Position numbers and translations under genes: made by a program. The notes beneath the pieces are model-generated. The model was not told the DNA's origin. It saw only the letters and a list, made by a program, of their open reading frames with translations, and did no database searches. Shown piece by piece: positions 8,218 to 15,541 of a stretch of DNA of 25,690 nt; the first letter of the stretch is position 1, and each line of letters opens with the position of its first letter. This DNA comes from CAZTVF01 sp964616985 (GTDB lineage Bacteria > Planctomycetota > Phycisphaerae > SM23-33): positions 1 through 25,690 of the forward strand of contig CAZTVF010000078.1 of NCBI GenBank assembly GCA_964616985.1, read 5' to 3'.

Positions 8218-9093
8218 ATGAAACCCATCGCCATCTTCGCCATCGTCTGCGTCGCCCTACTGGTGGCCGCTCCCGCCCGCACGCAGCCGTCGCAGCCCGC
8301 GACCAGCCAGGCCGCCAGCGCTCCCGCCGACGTCATCGCCGACGCCTTGGAGACCAAGACATCGCCGGCCATGGAAAGACGCTATCCCAAGCTCGTCGAG
8401 GCGTGCGGAGTGTTCGCCAGGGACTGGGCCGAGCGCGACGCGCGCGAGGCAGCCAGCGACGCCAACCGCACCCCGCTGAAGATCGCCTTCCGCACCGTCC
8501 TCTCGCCGATCGACCAGCGCGAACTGTGCCGCTACCTCAACTTCTGGTACCGCAGCCGCACCGTGCAGCGGTGGGAGAATGGCCGCTACCCGGCGGGCAC
8601 GTTCGACAAGGTCCCGGCCGAGCCGCCGCTGAAGCAGGCGTACGTGATCTTCTCGGACGGGCCGCAGCACTTCCTGGTGCGGTTCAACTGGGAGGCGTCG
8701 GCTGAGGAGGGGGTCAAGGAGGAGTTCTGGGCCGACAGCGATTTCACGTCCTTCCTCGGCGCCGCCCGCATGGGGGCTGCCCTGACCATCGTGCAGGATG
8801 CCCTGGAGTCACTGGCGGCGGGCAAAGAGATCGCCTCCTTCACGGCCGGGGCGACCTGGCCGGGCGGCAAGCCGATCGCCTGGTCCTTCGTTGAGAAGTC
8901 CGCCGACGGCGAAGGTCAGGGCTTCGCGCCACTGGAAAAAGAACTCGCCGCCCCCGTCAAGGCCGCCACCATCGCCGTTCGCGTCCGCTGCGAAGGCAAA
9001 AAAGACGCCGACATCGCCTTCCACCTCGCCCAGCAGCCCAAGCCCGACCGCTACACCGGTTGGCGAATCGACAAGATCGAAGCGACAAAGTAG
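8218..9093 (+). CDS. Exported protein of unknown function
   Basis: This protein has 291 residues from ATG 8218. The upstream in-frame ATG at 8071 would translate the dispersed repeat and is rejected. Residues 1-22 form a signal peptide (MKPIAIFAIVCVALLVAAPA), followed by a Ser/Ala/Gln/Pro linker. The rest is mixed alpha/beta with a conserved-looking middle (LCRYLNFWYRSRTVQRWENG, about residues 103-122), an FSDGPQHFLVRFNWE strand pair and an IVQDALESLAAGK helix. I recognise no catalytic motif or family. No strong ribosome-binding site is seen. A small hairpin spans the stop codon (GCGAC 9082-9086 with GTCGC 9093-9097). It is transcribed alone, between the divergent moxR gene and the convergent DUF4230 gene. 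A periplasmic location is likely. Confidence 0.7.
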   Translation: MKPIAIFAIVCVALLVAAPARTQPSQPATSQAASAPADVIADALETKTSPAMERRYPKLVEACGVFARDWAERDAREAASDANRTPLKIAFRTVLSPIDQRELCRYLNFWYRSRTVQRWENGRYPAGTFDKVPAEPPLKQAYVIFSDGPQHFLVRFNWEASAEEGVKEEFWADSDFTSFLGAARMGAALTIVQDALESLAAGKEIASFTAGATWPGGKPIAWSFVEKSADGEGQGFAPLEKELAAPVKAATIAVRVRCEGKKDADIAFHLAQQPKPDRYTGWRIDKIEATK

Positions 9094-9324
9094 TCGCAAA
9101 AAACGCTACGGGGAGGCTGCGATCTCATCGACGGTTCTCACTGCCGCGGAGCGGCTGAATATACCAGCCCCGGGTTGGCCGCGAAGCGGACTACCCGGGG
9201 GACGGGCGACACGCGGAGTTGCGTGCGTTCGCTGGCTCGAGCCGCACGATCGGGCGGCATCGTCGGCATGTGAAAGAAGGGCGGCCTGAGCAGGCGTGAA
9301 TTGAGCCTCCTTTACCTCTCTTCT

Positions 9325-9358
9325 TCTCTCCGCGTTCTCCGCGTTCTCCGCGGTGAAA
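9325..9358. repeat. CTCCGCGTT short repeat tract
   Basis: Three 9-bp units CTCCGCGTT / CTCCGCGTT / CTCCGCGGT lie at 9328-9354, flanked by TCT and GAA. Read on the minus strand, a spurious frame gives the peptide TAENAENAERRR. From memory, similar purine/pyrimidine-biased fragments recur between genes in many bacterial genomes, including Planctomycetota. It sits in the 281-bp gap between the convergent 8218-9093 and 9375-9983 genes. The rest of that gap (9094-9324) shows nothing else I can name. Confidence 0.7.
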
Positions 9359-9374
9359 GTTCCCCCCGCCACGA

Positions 9375-9983
9375 CTATGGATCGAGCGTGATCTGCGTCG
9401 TCGCCTGGCGGTCCTGCCACACGATGATGGCCGTCCAGCCGACGGCTTCGAAGTAGCCCTTCAACGCGGTCTCGCTTCGTTCCCTGGCGAAGTCGATGTA
9501 CTCAGGCGAAGCAGCCATGCTGTACACCAGCGCCTGGGCCTGCCGCATGGCGTCGTCCCGCATTCGGTCGGCCGACGAGTAAGGCCGCAGCAGGCCCACC
9601 TGCACGTCGTACGTCCGTGTGCGTTCGTGATCGACGCGGGCACTTTCCACGTGGGGGGGTGGCAGCAGGATCGTCACGGTCTTGGCGTGCTCGTCGCGCG
9701 AGGCAAACTTCGCCTTGGTCATGTCCACGGCCAGAAGGGCATCGCCCTTGACCAGCCAGGCGCCGCGAACGACGCCCCAGGCGTTGGCCTGGAAGCCCTC
9801 GAGCACGTCCGACACGTGCACCTTGAGCGTGACGAGCTTGTTGAGTTTCTCCAGTTCGGTGACCACCGGCGTGTGCGTGAAGCTGGGGCCGCTGTCGCCG
9901 GGGCGGGCAAGCCAGAGCGTGACGAGAACCGTCGCTGCCACCACGGCGGCCAGGGCGAGAAGCTTGGCGACATTCTTGAGCAT
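9375..9983 (-). CDS. DUF4230 family membrane-anchored protein
   Basis: This protein has 202 residues. An N-terminal membrane segment (about residues 6-26, LLALAAVVAATVLVTLWLA) is followed by an extracytoplasmic region. The strand-rich part ELEKLNKLVTLKVHVSDVLE, the ALLAVDMTKAKF stretch, TVTILLPPPHVESARVDHER (about 105-124) and a C-terminal helix with DFARERSETALKGYF fit the DUF4230 family, whose function is unknown. Its ATG is 3 bases after the stop of the small gene upstream, and the GGAAG ribosome-binding site lies at that gene's end, so the two are probably translated from one message. The family call is from memory of the LPPPHV-type motif. Confidence 0.72.
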   Translation of the reverse strand: MLKNVAKLLALAAVVAATVLVTLWLARPGDSGPSFTHTPVVTELEKLNKLVTLKVHVSDVLEGFQANAWGVVRGAWLVKGDALLAVDMTKAKFASRDEHAKTVTILLPPPHVESARVDHERTRTYDVQVGLLRPYSSADRMRDDAMRQAQALVYSMAASPEYIDFARERSETALKGYFEAVGWTAIIVWQDRQATTQITLDP

Positions 9984-9986
9984 GGG

Positions 9987-10202
9987 TTACTTCCGCTGGT
10001 CAGCGGTGGAGTTGTCGCCGCGGTAGACGGTGGTGGTGGCGTAGTTGCTGTCCATGCCTCGCCACTCGATCCTGGCTTCGACCTGGTTGGCGTCGCCCGA
10101 GGTCCGCGGGCGGTCGCCGTACTTCCAGTGCGCGAAGAGGCCGCCCGCGATACACACCGCCAACACCACCGCCGCGATCGTGAATTTCCTTCTTCTGCGC
10201 AT
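9987..10202 (-). CDS. Small single-pass membrane protein
   Basis: This protein has 71 residues from ATG 10202, which has TAGGAG 5 bases upstream. A longer frame back to 10343 would run through repeat-like sequence and into the TatD gene and is not credible. The layout is four arginines at residues 2-5, a hydrophobic segment (TIAAVVLAVCIAGGLFAHW, about 9-27), then a polar tail with YGDRPRTSGDANQVEARIEW. It is coupled to the DUF4230 gene by 3 bases, so they may act together at the inner membrane. No family was recognised. Confidence 0.72.
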   Translation of the reverse strand: MRRRRKFTIAAVVLAVCIAGGLFAHWKYGDRPRTSGDANQVEARIEWRGMDSNYATTTVYRGDNSTADQRK

Positions 10203-10317
10203 ACCGCTCCTACGTCTATAGACACAAGATCGGCCGACTCGTTGGTTAGGGATGAACGTATTTCGGGGCGTCTTCTTCTTCGCGCAGTACCCTTCGAACA
10301 GCCCAAAGCGCCAAGAA

Positions 10318-10340
10318 CGCTCGGCCTTTCGGCGGTGTTT
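10318..10340 (+). repeat. Possible short fragment of the dispersed repeat
   Basis: CGCTCGGCCTTTCGGCGGTGTTT resembles 8118-8139 with one inserted base and two changes in 23. It abuts the TatD stop codon (10340-10342). Flanking sequence does not align clearly, so this may be chance or a remnant. The remainder of 10203-10339 shows no other feature. Confidence 0.35.
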
Positions 10341-11110
10341 CACAGACCGAAGATCGTCCTCGCGTTCCTCGTCGTCAGCTCCGCAATCGCCTCGACGGGC
10401 ACGCCTCGCGCCGCCGCCAGGCCGGCGGCGACGTGGGCGACGTTGGCGGGCTCGTTGGTCTTCATCTTCCGCACGGGCTCGGGCGAAAGATAGGGCGCGT
10501 CAGTCTCGACGAGGACGCGATCCTCCGGCACCAGGCGGGCCGTCTGCCGCAGCGCCTCGGAATTCCTGAACGTCACGATGCCGCTGAAGCTGATCATCGC
10601 GCCGATGTCCAGGGCACGCTTCCCGAGTTCCGGGCCCTCGGTGAAGGAGTGAAACACGATCCGCTCGCCGGCCGCCGCGGCCTGGCCGATGATGGCCATC
10701 GTGTCGTCGAAGGCTTCGCGCGTGTGGATGACGACGGTCTTTCCGAGCCGCACCGCCAGGGCGAGCTGTTCGGCAAAGACCCGCCGCTGCACGTCGCGCG
10801 GCGAGAAGTCATAGTGGTAATCCAGGCCGATCTCGCCGATGGCCACGCAGCGTTCGTCGCCGGCCAGCCGCTCCAGTTCGTCGAGGTAGCCTTCGCCCGC
10901 CTCCTTCGCCCCGTGGGGATGAACGCCGGCGGTGAAGCTCAAACCCTCATGCTCCCGCGTGAGGCCCAGGCACGCCTTCGCTTCCGCCAGGTCGCCCGCC
11001 GCGCAGACGATCTGCTTCACTCCCGCCGCCCTCGCCCGCTCAACCACCGCAAGCACATCCTGCCTCAACCGCCCATGCGCAAGGTGACAATGTGTGTCGA
11101 TCAGTTCCAT
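10340..11110 (-). CDS. TatD-family metal-dependent deoxyribonuclease
   Basis: This is a 256-residue protein of normal family length. Metal-binding motifs of the TatD amidohydrolase-like TIM barrel are all present: DTHCHL with H7 and H9, GVHPH (62-66), GEIGLDYHY with E93, H129 in VVIHTREA, H154 in FHSF, and D204 in ETDAPYLSP. Family members are Mg-dependent 3'-5' exonucleases or endonucleases linked to DNA repair and fragment clearance. The ATG lies one base after the stop of the recQ gene, so translation is probably coupled; a helicase plus nuclease pairing is functionally sensible for DNA repair. The stop lies in a region resembling a small repeat fragment. There is no signal peptide, so it is cytoplasmic. 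Confidence 0.93.
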   Translation of the reverse strand: MELIDTHCHLAHGRLRQDVLAVVERARAAGVKQIVCAAGDLAEAKACLGLTREHEGLSFTAGVHPHGAKEAGEGYLDELERLAGDERCVAIGEIGLDYHYDFSPRDVQRRVFAEQLALAVRLGKTVVIHTREAFDDTMAIIGQAAAAGERIVFHSFTEGPELGKRALDIGAMISFSGIVTFRNSEALRQTARLVPEDRVLVETDAPYLSPEPVRKMKTNEPANVAHVAAGLAAARGVPVEAIAELTTRNARTIFGL

Positions 11111-11111
11111 G

Positions 11112-14100
11112 TCAGTTACCTTGTGCCTTTCGCAGGGCGGCGCCGATGGCGGACATGAGGGTGTCTTTGTCGGTGGATTCGCGGCCCAGGGCGACGGCGA
11201 TCTTGCCGAGGGCGGCGGCGGCGAGCTTGCGGGTCTCGGCGTCGGTGGCGGCCTCGGCGATGCAGCGGATCAGGAGCGGGACGCCCCAGCGGCCACAGAG
11301 CTCGCCGGCGGCCCAGATGGCGCGGATGCGTCGGCGCCCGTCGGCGGCGGCGGCGAAGGATTCGGCCAGCGAGGCGGCGAGTCGCTCGGGGTTGAACCAG
11401 CGGAGGCGTTCGGCCACGGCCTTGGCTTCGTCGCGTTGCGCGGTCAGCAACTGCTCGACGAGGGCGGCCAACTGGGCGGGCTCCGTGTTGGGTGCTGCGA
11501 TGAAGGTTTGTGCGGTCTGCGGAGCACCGGCGGGTGACGTTTCGGGCGAGCATGCCGGCGCATCGCAAACGTCGCGATGCTTCGGCATGGCACCGGCGGA
11601 TGACGTTTCGGACGAGCATGCGGGCGCATCGCTGGCGGCGCGATGCTTCGGCATGGCAGCGGGCGCCGCGGCGGGCAGGAGCGTCACGTCGCGGTGGTCG
11701 GTGAGGAAGGAGCGGCCGCGTTCGGTGATCTCCAACGCGGGGTAAAGCGTGTTCTTCTCCTGGGAGAAGTACCCGTCCTGGACCATCCGCTTGATCGTGT
11801 CGCACACCTTGCCCTGCGGCAGCGAGATCGTGTTGTAGACGAGCAATTCGTGGGCCTTCGCCTGGGCCACCCACTTGGTGTGGGCGCCGGTGAGGATCTC
11901 GGCCACCTTGCCGACGCCGATGGGGCGATCGAGGCTGGCCACGCACCGCAGGGCGGCGACGCGCACGAGCACTTCATCGGCGGCGCTGGGCGGCTGGGCG
12001 GGCGCGGCCGCCTTGGGCGCCAGCGGTGTCGCATCGCTGCGGGCGGGCGAGTTTGCGGCAGGCTTCTCGCGGGCCTTGTCCAGCGAGGCCTGGTCCACGG
12101 CTGACCACCCGAGGCGCGTCAGCTTCAGCACGGGCCTGCCGGCCTGGCCGCCCTGGTCAAGGTAGCCTTCGGCGATCAGGTCATCGATGAGTTTGCGGAT
12201 GGCATCCTTGTCGCCGCTGACGGTGTTGTAGGCGGCCAGCTCGGTCATGCCCCACTCGATAAGTTTCTTGTCCTTGGAGCCCGTGACGAGCTTCACCACC
12301 AGGCCCGCCCCCAGCGGGAAGGGCAGGTCTCGCACCGCGGCCAGCACCGCCACCGCCGTGCGGGGCGACCGCGTCAGCACCCCGCCGCCCACGCGGGACG
12401 TGGTGGCGCTGCAGCAGTTGTCGCACACGCCGCACGCGAGGTCGGTCTTCTCGCCGAAGTAGCGGACGACGAACGCCCGCCGGCAGTTCCGCGTGCGGAT
12501 GTACTCCTCCATCGCCTCGAGTTTTTCCAGCTCCAGGCGGCGGAGCATCTCCTGCCGCTTCCAGTCGATGGGCACGGCGTCGAAGACGGGCGGCTTGTCG
12601 GTGAGCTTCTCGATCCCGCGGCCGCGGAAGGGCGGGTCGTAGACGATGTGGCCAGCCTCTTCGAGGGCCACCAGCGCCCGCCGCACCTGCGCCTCGCCCA
12701 GCCCCGACGACATCGACAGGTCGGCCAGGTCGATGGGGTACTTGCCGGGCTCTTCGAGGTCGAAGGCCACCGAGAGCGACTCCAGCACCTGCTTCTGATG
12801 GGCCCCGCGGATGTGCGGCAGGATGGCGGCGGCGGGCTTGTCCAGCGTCACGGACGCCACCGCGCTGCCGGCCAGGGACCGCGTCAGGCCCACGCCGTCG
12901 AGCAGCCGCACCGCCGCCCCGACCTGCCCGTCCTTGATGGGGGCGAGGCACAGTTCGGAGATTTCCTTGTACGTCCGTGTGATGGTGCGGCCGGGGAGCG
13001 TCCAGAGGGCGTCGTAGACGCTTTCGACCTGCTCGCGCGACGGATAGTTGAGGTCGATGAAGAACTCGCGCAGGTTGCGGTCGGCGGCCGAGTACAGCAG
13101 CACGCACTGGCTGGGCAGGCCGTCGCGGCCGGCGCGGCCGATCTCCTGGTAATACTGCTCGACCGAGCCGGGGTAGTGATAGTGCACCACGAATCGCACG
13201 TCGCGCTTGTCGATGCCCATGCCGAACGCCACCGTCGCCACGGCCACGCGGGCCTGGCCGGTGAGGAACTTCTCCTGGGCGGCGGCCCGTTCTTCGGCCT
13301 CCATGCCCGCGTGATAGACGATGGTCCTGGGCTCGATCTTGCGGAGGTCGGCCGCGAGTTCCTGGGCCACCTTGCGGGTGCCGACGTAGATGATGCCGCA
13401 GCCCTTCTCGGCCGCCAGCACCTCCAGGACGGCGGCGGCCTTCTTGGCGTCATCGCCGGCCAGCACGACGCGCGGCGCGAGGTTGACGCGGTCGAAGCCG
13501 TGCACGTGCACGTCCACGTCGGCGGGGGCCAGGCCCAGGGAGTCGATGATGTCCTTCTGCACGCGTGGAGTGGCGGTGGCGGTCAGGGCGGTGACGCACG
13601 GCTCGCCGGCGAGCTTGCGGAAGTCCTTGAGGCGGCGGTAATCGGGGCGAAAATCGTGCCCCCACTGCGAAATGCAATGGGCCTCGTCCACGGCCATGCG
13701 GGCCAGGCGCATCTGCGGCAGGGCGGCCACGAACGCGGCGCTGGTGAACCGTTCGGGGGCCACGTACAGCAGCTTGATCTGGCCGTCAGCACAGGCCCGC
13801 AGCCGCTGCTGCTGCTCCGACAGGCTGAGGCTGGAGTTGATGAACGTCGCGGCGATGCCCTTGCGCTGCAGCTCGTCGACCTGGTCCTTCATGAGGGCGA
13901 TCAGCGGCGAGACCACCAGCGTCAGGCCGTCCATCAGCAGCGCGGGCAGCTGGTAGAGCAGGCTCTTGCCGCTGCCGGTAGGCATGACGGCCAGCAGGTT
14001 CCTGCCGGCGAGGATCGACTCCAGGGCCTTGTCCTGCCCGGGCCGAAGCTCGGCGTGGCCGAACCGCTCGTGCAGAACGGCCTTGGCCTGTTCGACGGTC

Positions 14101-14129
14101 GGCGCGGCGGTTGGCTGCTGGGGGTTCAT
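11112..14129 (-). CDS. recQ: RecQ-family ATP-dependent DNA helicase with duplicated RQC and HEAT-like tail
   Basis: This protein has 1005 residues, against roughly 600-750 for most bacterial RecQ. The domains in order are: helicase lobe 1 with Walker A MPTGSGKS (49-56), DEAH (148-151) and the aromatic-rich loop ISQWGHDFRPDYRRL; ALTATATP motif III (181-188); lobe 2 with FGMGIDKRDVRFVVHY and QEIGRAGRDG (328-337); zinc site C549, C566, C569, C572; a first RQC winged helix (about 590-675) and a second, similar one (about 720-810); a linker holding two 22-residue repeats (826-869); and a HEAT-like helical end (about 885-985). No clear HRDC domain is visible. It unwinds DNA 3' to 5' in recombination and repair. 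The start has no clear ribosome-binding site and may be leaderless. It is coupled to the TatD gene. Confidence 0.93.
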   Translation of the reverse strand: MNPQQPTAAPTVEQAKAVLHERFGHAELRPGQDKALESILAGRNLLAVMPTGSGKSLLYQLPALLMDGLTLVVSPLIALMKDQVDELQRKGIAATFINSSLSLSEQQQRLRACADGQIKLLYVAPERFTSAAFVAALPQMRLARMAVDEAHCISQWGHDFRPDYRRLKDFRKLAGEPCVTALTATATPRVQKDIIDSLGLAPADVDVHVHGFDRVNLAPRVVLAGDDAKKAAAVLEVLAAEKGCGIIYVGTRKVAQELAADLRKIEPRTIVYHAGMEAEERAAAQEKFLTGQARVAVATVAFGMGIDKRDVRFVVHYHYPGSVEQYYQEIGRAGRDGLPSQCVLLYSAADRNLREFFIDLNYPSREQVESVYDALWTLPGRTITRTYKEISELCLAPIKDGQVGAAVRLLDGVGLTRSLAGSAVASVTLDKPAAAILPHIRGAHQKQVLESLSVAFDLEEPGKYPIDLADLSMSSGLGEAQVRRALVALEEAGHIVYDPPFRGRGIEKLTDKPPVFDAVPIDWKRQEMLRRLELEKLEAMEEYIRTRNCRRAFVVRYFGEKTDLACGVCDNCCSATTSRVGGGVLTRSPRTAVAVLAAVRDLPFPLGAGLVVKLVTGSKDKKLIEWGMTELAAYNTVSGDKDAIRKLIDDLIAEGYLDQGGQAGRPVLKLTRLGWSAVDQASLDKAREKPAANSPARSDATPLAPKAAAPAQPPSAADEVLVRVAALRCVASLDRPIGVGKVAEILTGAHTKWVAQAKAHELLVYNTISLPQGKVCDTIKRMVQDGYFSQEKNTLYPALEITERGRSFLTDHRDVTLLPAAAPAAMPKHRAASDAPACSSETSSAGAMPKHRDVCDAPACSPETSPAGAPQTAQTFIAAPNTEPAQLAALVEQLLTAQRDEAKAVAERLRWFNPERLAASLAESFAAAADGRRRIRAIWAAGELCGRWGVPLLIRCIAEAATDAETRKLAAAALGKIAVALGRESTDKDTLMSAIGAALRKAQGN
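11523..11654 (-). repeat. Two in-frame 66-bp palindromic units inside recQ
   Basis: The units 11523-11588 and 11589-11654 encode MPKHR(D/A)..DAPACS.ETS.AGA twice. Each contains a 39-nt imperfect hairpin (11551-11589 and 11617-11655). In the first, CATGCCGGCGCATCGC faces GCGATGCTTCGGCATG, 14 of 16 paired around a 7-nt loop; in the second, 13 of 16 pair. They fall in the low-complexity linker between the second RQC and the HEAT-like end, where an insertion would be tolerated. This looks like a REP-type element that entered a gene in frame and duplicated. Confidence 0.85.
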
Positions 14130-14239
14130 CTATGTACCGTAGTCTTTCGATGGGCGGGGGTCAAGGCGGGCTCTCGCGGCATCCGGCCATGAGCCACGCC
14201 AACGCGCCCGAGTACGCTGTTTTCGGGCTTAGCTTCTTC

Positions 14240-14275
14240 CCTTTAATCCTCTTCTCCGTGTAATCCGTGTTTGTC
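14240..14275. repeat. Short intergenic repeat, ACGGATTACACGGAG type
   Basis: On the minus strand this reads ACGGATTACACGGAGAAG followed by AGGATTAAAGGG, giving the spurious peptide NTDYTEKRIKGKK. From memory, this kind of sequence recurs between genes in many bacterial genomes. It lies in the 167-bp gap between the recQ start and the DUF819 stop. Confidence 0.6.
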
Positions 14276-14296
14276 CTGCCGGCCTGCGTCACCGGC

Positions 14297-15526
14297 TCAG
14301 GAAACCCATCGGCAGACCTGGGCGCACAGCCAGCCCACGTAGGTGCCCATGATGTTGCCCAGGACGGCCAGCAGCAGGCCCACGGCCGCCAGCTGCGGGT
14401 GATACGCGCCGGCGACGACGGGGGCGGAGGCCGGGCCGCCGATATTGGCCTGGCTGGCGGTGGCGATGAGCCCCAGCGGCGCACGGACCAGCCGCCCGAC
14501 CAGCATGATCACGGCCCCGTGAATGATGATCCACACGAAGCCGGCGAGGATCAGCACCGGGGCGGCGGCCAGGTGCGACAGGCTCGTGCGGACGCCGATG
14601 GCCGCCAGCACCAGGTACAGCAGCGTGTAGCCCAGCTTCGATGCCCCGTATTCCTCCAGGCGCCTGGCCGGCGTGAACGACAGCAGCAGCCCCAGCGTGG
14701 AGGCCACGATGATGGCCCAGGCCCGCGGCGAGATCATCTTGGGCACCACCGGCAGGACAGCCGCCAGCTTTTGCGACGCCAGCGTGCCCACGACGGCCAG
14801 CGCCACCAGCAGCACCGAGGTCGTCAGCGACAGCGGCTGCGGCGGCGTGGCGGCCGCGGTGGCGCTGCGCCGGATGAGTTCATCGGTGATGCGGGCGTCG
14901 GCGCGGTTCCAGCGGTCGTAGGCGGCCTGGAAGCCGGCCATCACGATCAGCAGGGCCATCCACGTGTAGGGCACGATCGTGTCGACGACCACCATGGGGG
15001 AGAAGACAGCCGTGGGGGCCTGCACGGCCTCGCCGACGGCGATCATGTTCGCGCTGCCCCCGACCCACGATGCGCTGAGTGCCCCGAAGCCCTTCCAGAG
15101 TTCGCCCTGAAGCTCCGCGGGCATGGAGCCTTTGAAGATCGCCAGGGAAACCGGCCCGCCGATGAACGTGCCCAGCGTGCCGCCCAGCATCACCACCAGC
15201 GCGATCAACCCCAGCCGGCCGATGCCCCGCAGATCCACCGAAAGCATCAGCAGCACCAGGCTCGCGGGCAGGCAGTAGTCGCCGATGAGCTCGTAGGTCG
15301 CCGTCAGCACCCGCTTGTGCTCCGGATCGGCCGGGTCCATGTACGCGGGGAACAGGCCCACCGTCGCCGCCACCATGGGCAGGAAGTAGATCCAGAACAT
15401 CGGTGCGAGGTAGTGGAAGACCTTCTTGAGCGGCCGCCACTGCGACAGCAGCACCACCAGGCCCTCGATGCACAGCAGGCCCGCGACGATCTCAAAGGGC
15501 TCCTTGAACAGCGGCCATTGAAGCAT
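14297..15526 (-). CDS. DUF819 family membrane permease
   Basis: This integral membrane protein has 409 residues and about 10-11 membrane segments in two halves separated by a charged loop (about residues 215-235, FQAAYDRWNRADARITDELI). Family-typical stretches are YCLPASLVLLMLSVDLRGI (about 95-113), FGALSASWVGGSANMIAVGE (about 156-175) and, near the end, TASQANIGGPASAPVVAGAY (about 365-384). The ribosome-binding site is AAGGAAGG. The two GGSAN/GGPAS motifs are at corresponding places in each half, suggesting an inverted-repeat carrier fold. It starts 15 bases after the dipeptide epimerase stop, in an apparent operon with an NlpC/P60 endopeptidase. I infer that it imports peptidoglycan-derived dipeptides such as L-Ala-D-Glu. 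The family itself has no established substrate that I know of. Confidence 0.88.
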   Translation of the reverse strand: MLQWPLFKEPFEIVAGLLCIEGLVVLLSQWRPLKKVFHYLAPMFWIYFLPMVAATVGLFPAYMDPADPEHKRVLTATYELIGDYCLPASLVLLMLSVDLRGIGRLGLIALVVMLGGTLGTFIGGPVSLAIFKGSMPAELQGELWKGFGALSASWVGGSANMIAVGEAVQAPTAVFSPMVVVDTIVPYTWMALLIVMAGFQAAYDRWNRADARITDELIRRSATAAATPPQPLSLTTSVLLVALAVVGTLASQKLAAVLPVVPKMISPRAWAIIVASTLGLLLSFTPARRLEEYGASKLGYTLLYLVLAAIGVRTSLSHLAAAPVLILAGFVWIIIHGAVIMLVGRLVRAPLGLIATASQANIGGPASAPVVAGAYHPQLAAVGLLLAVLGNIMGTYVGWLCAQVCRWVS

Positions 15527-15541
15527 GGGACCTTCCTTGGT

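Noticed and set aside
9082..9097. Terminator hairpin at the end of the 8218-9093 gene
   Set aside because: It has only five base pairs, spans the stop codon and is followed by A rather than T.
10203..10343. Longer start for the small membrane protein
   Set aside because: The extension is Arg/Lys-rich, overlaps the TatD stop and includes repeat-like sequence. ATG 10202 has a good ribosome-binding site.
12648..14192. 514-codon plus-strand frame opposite recQ
   Set aside because: It is the shadow of the RecQ helicase lobes, with no independent support.
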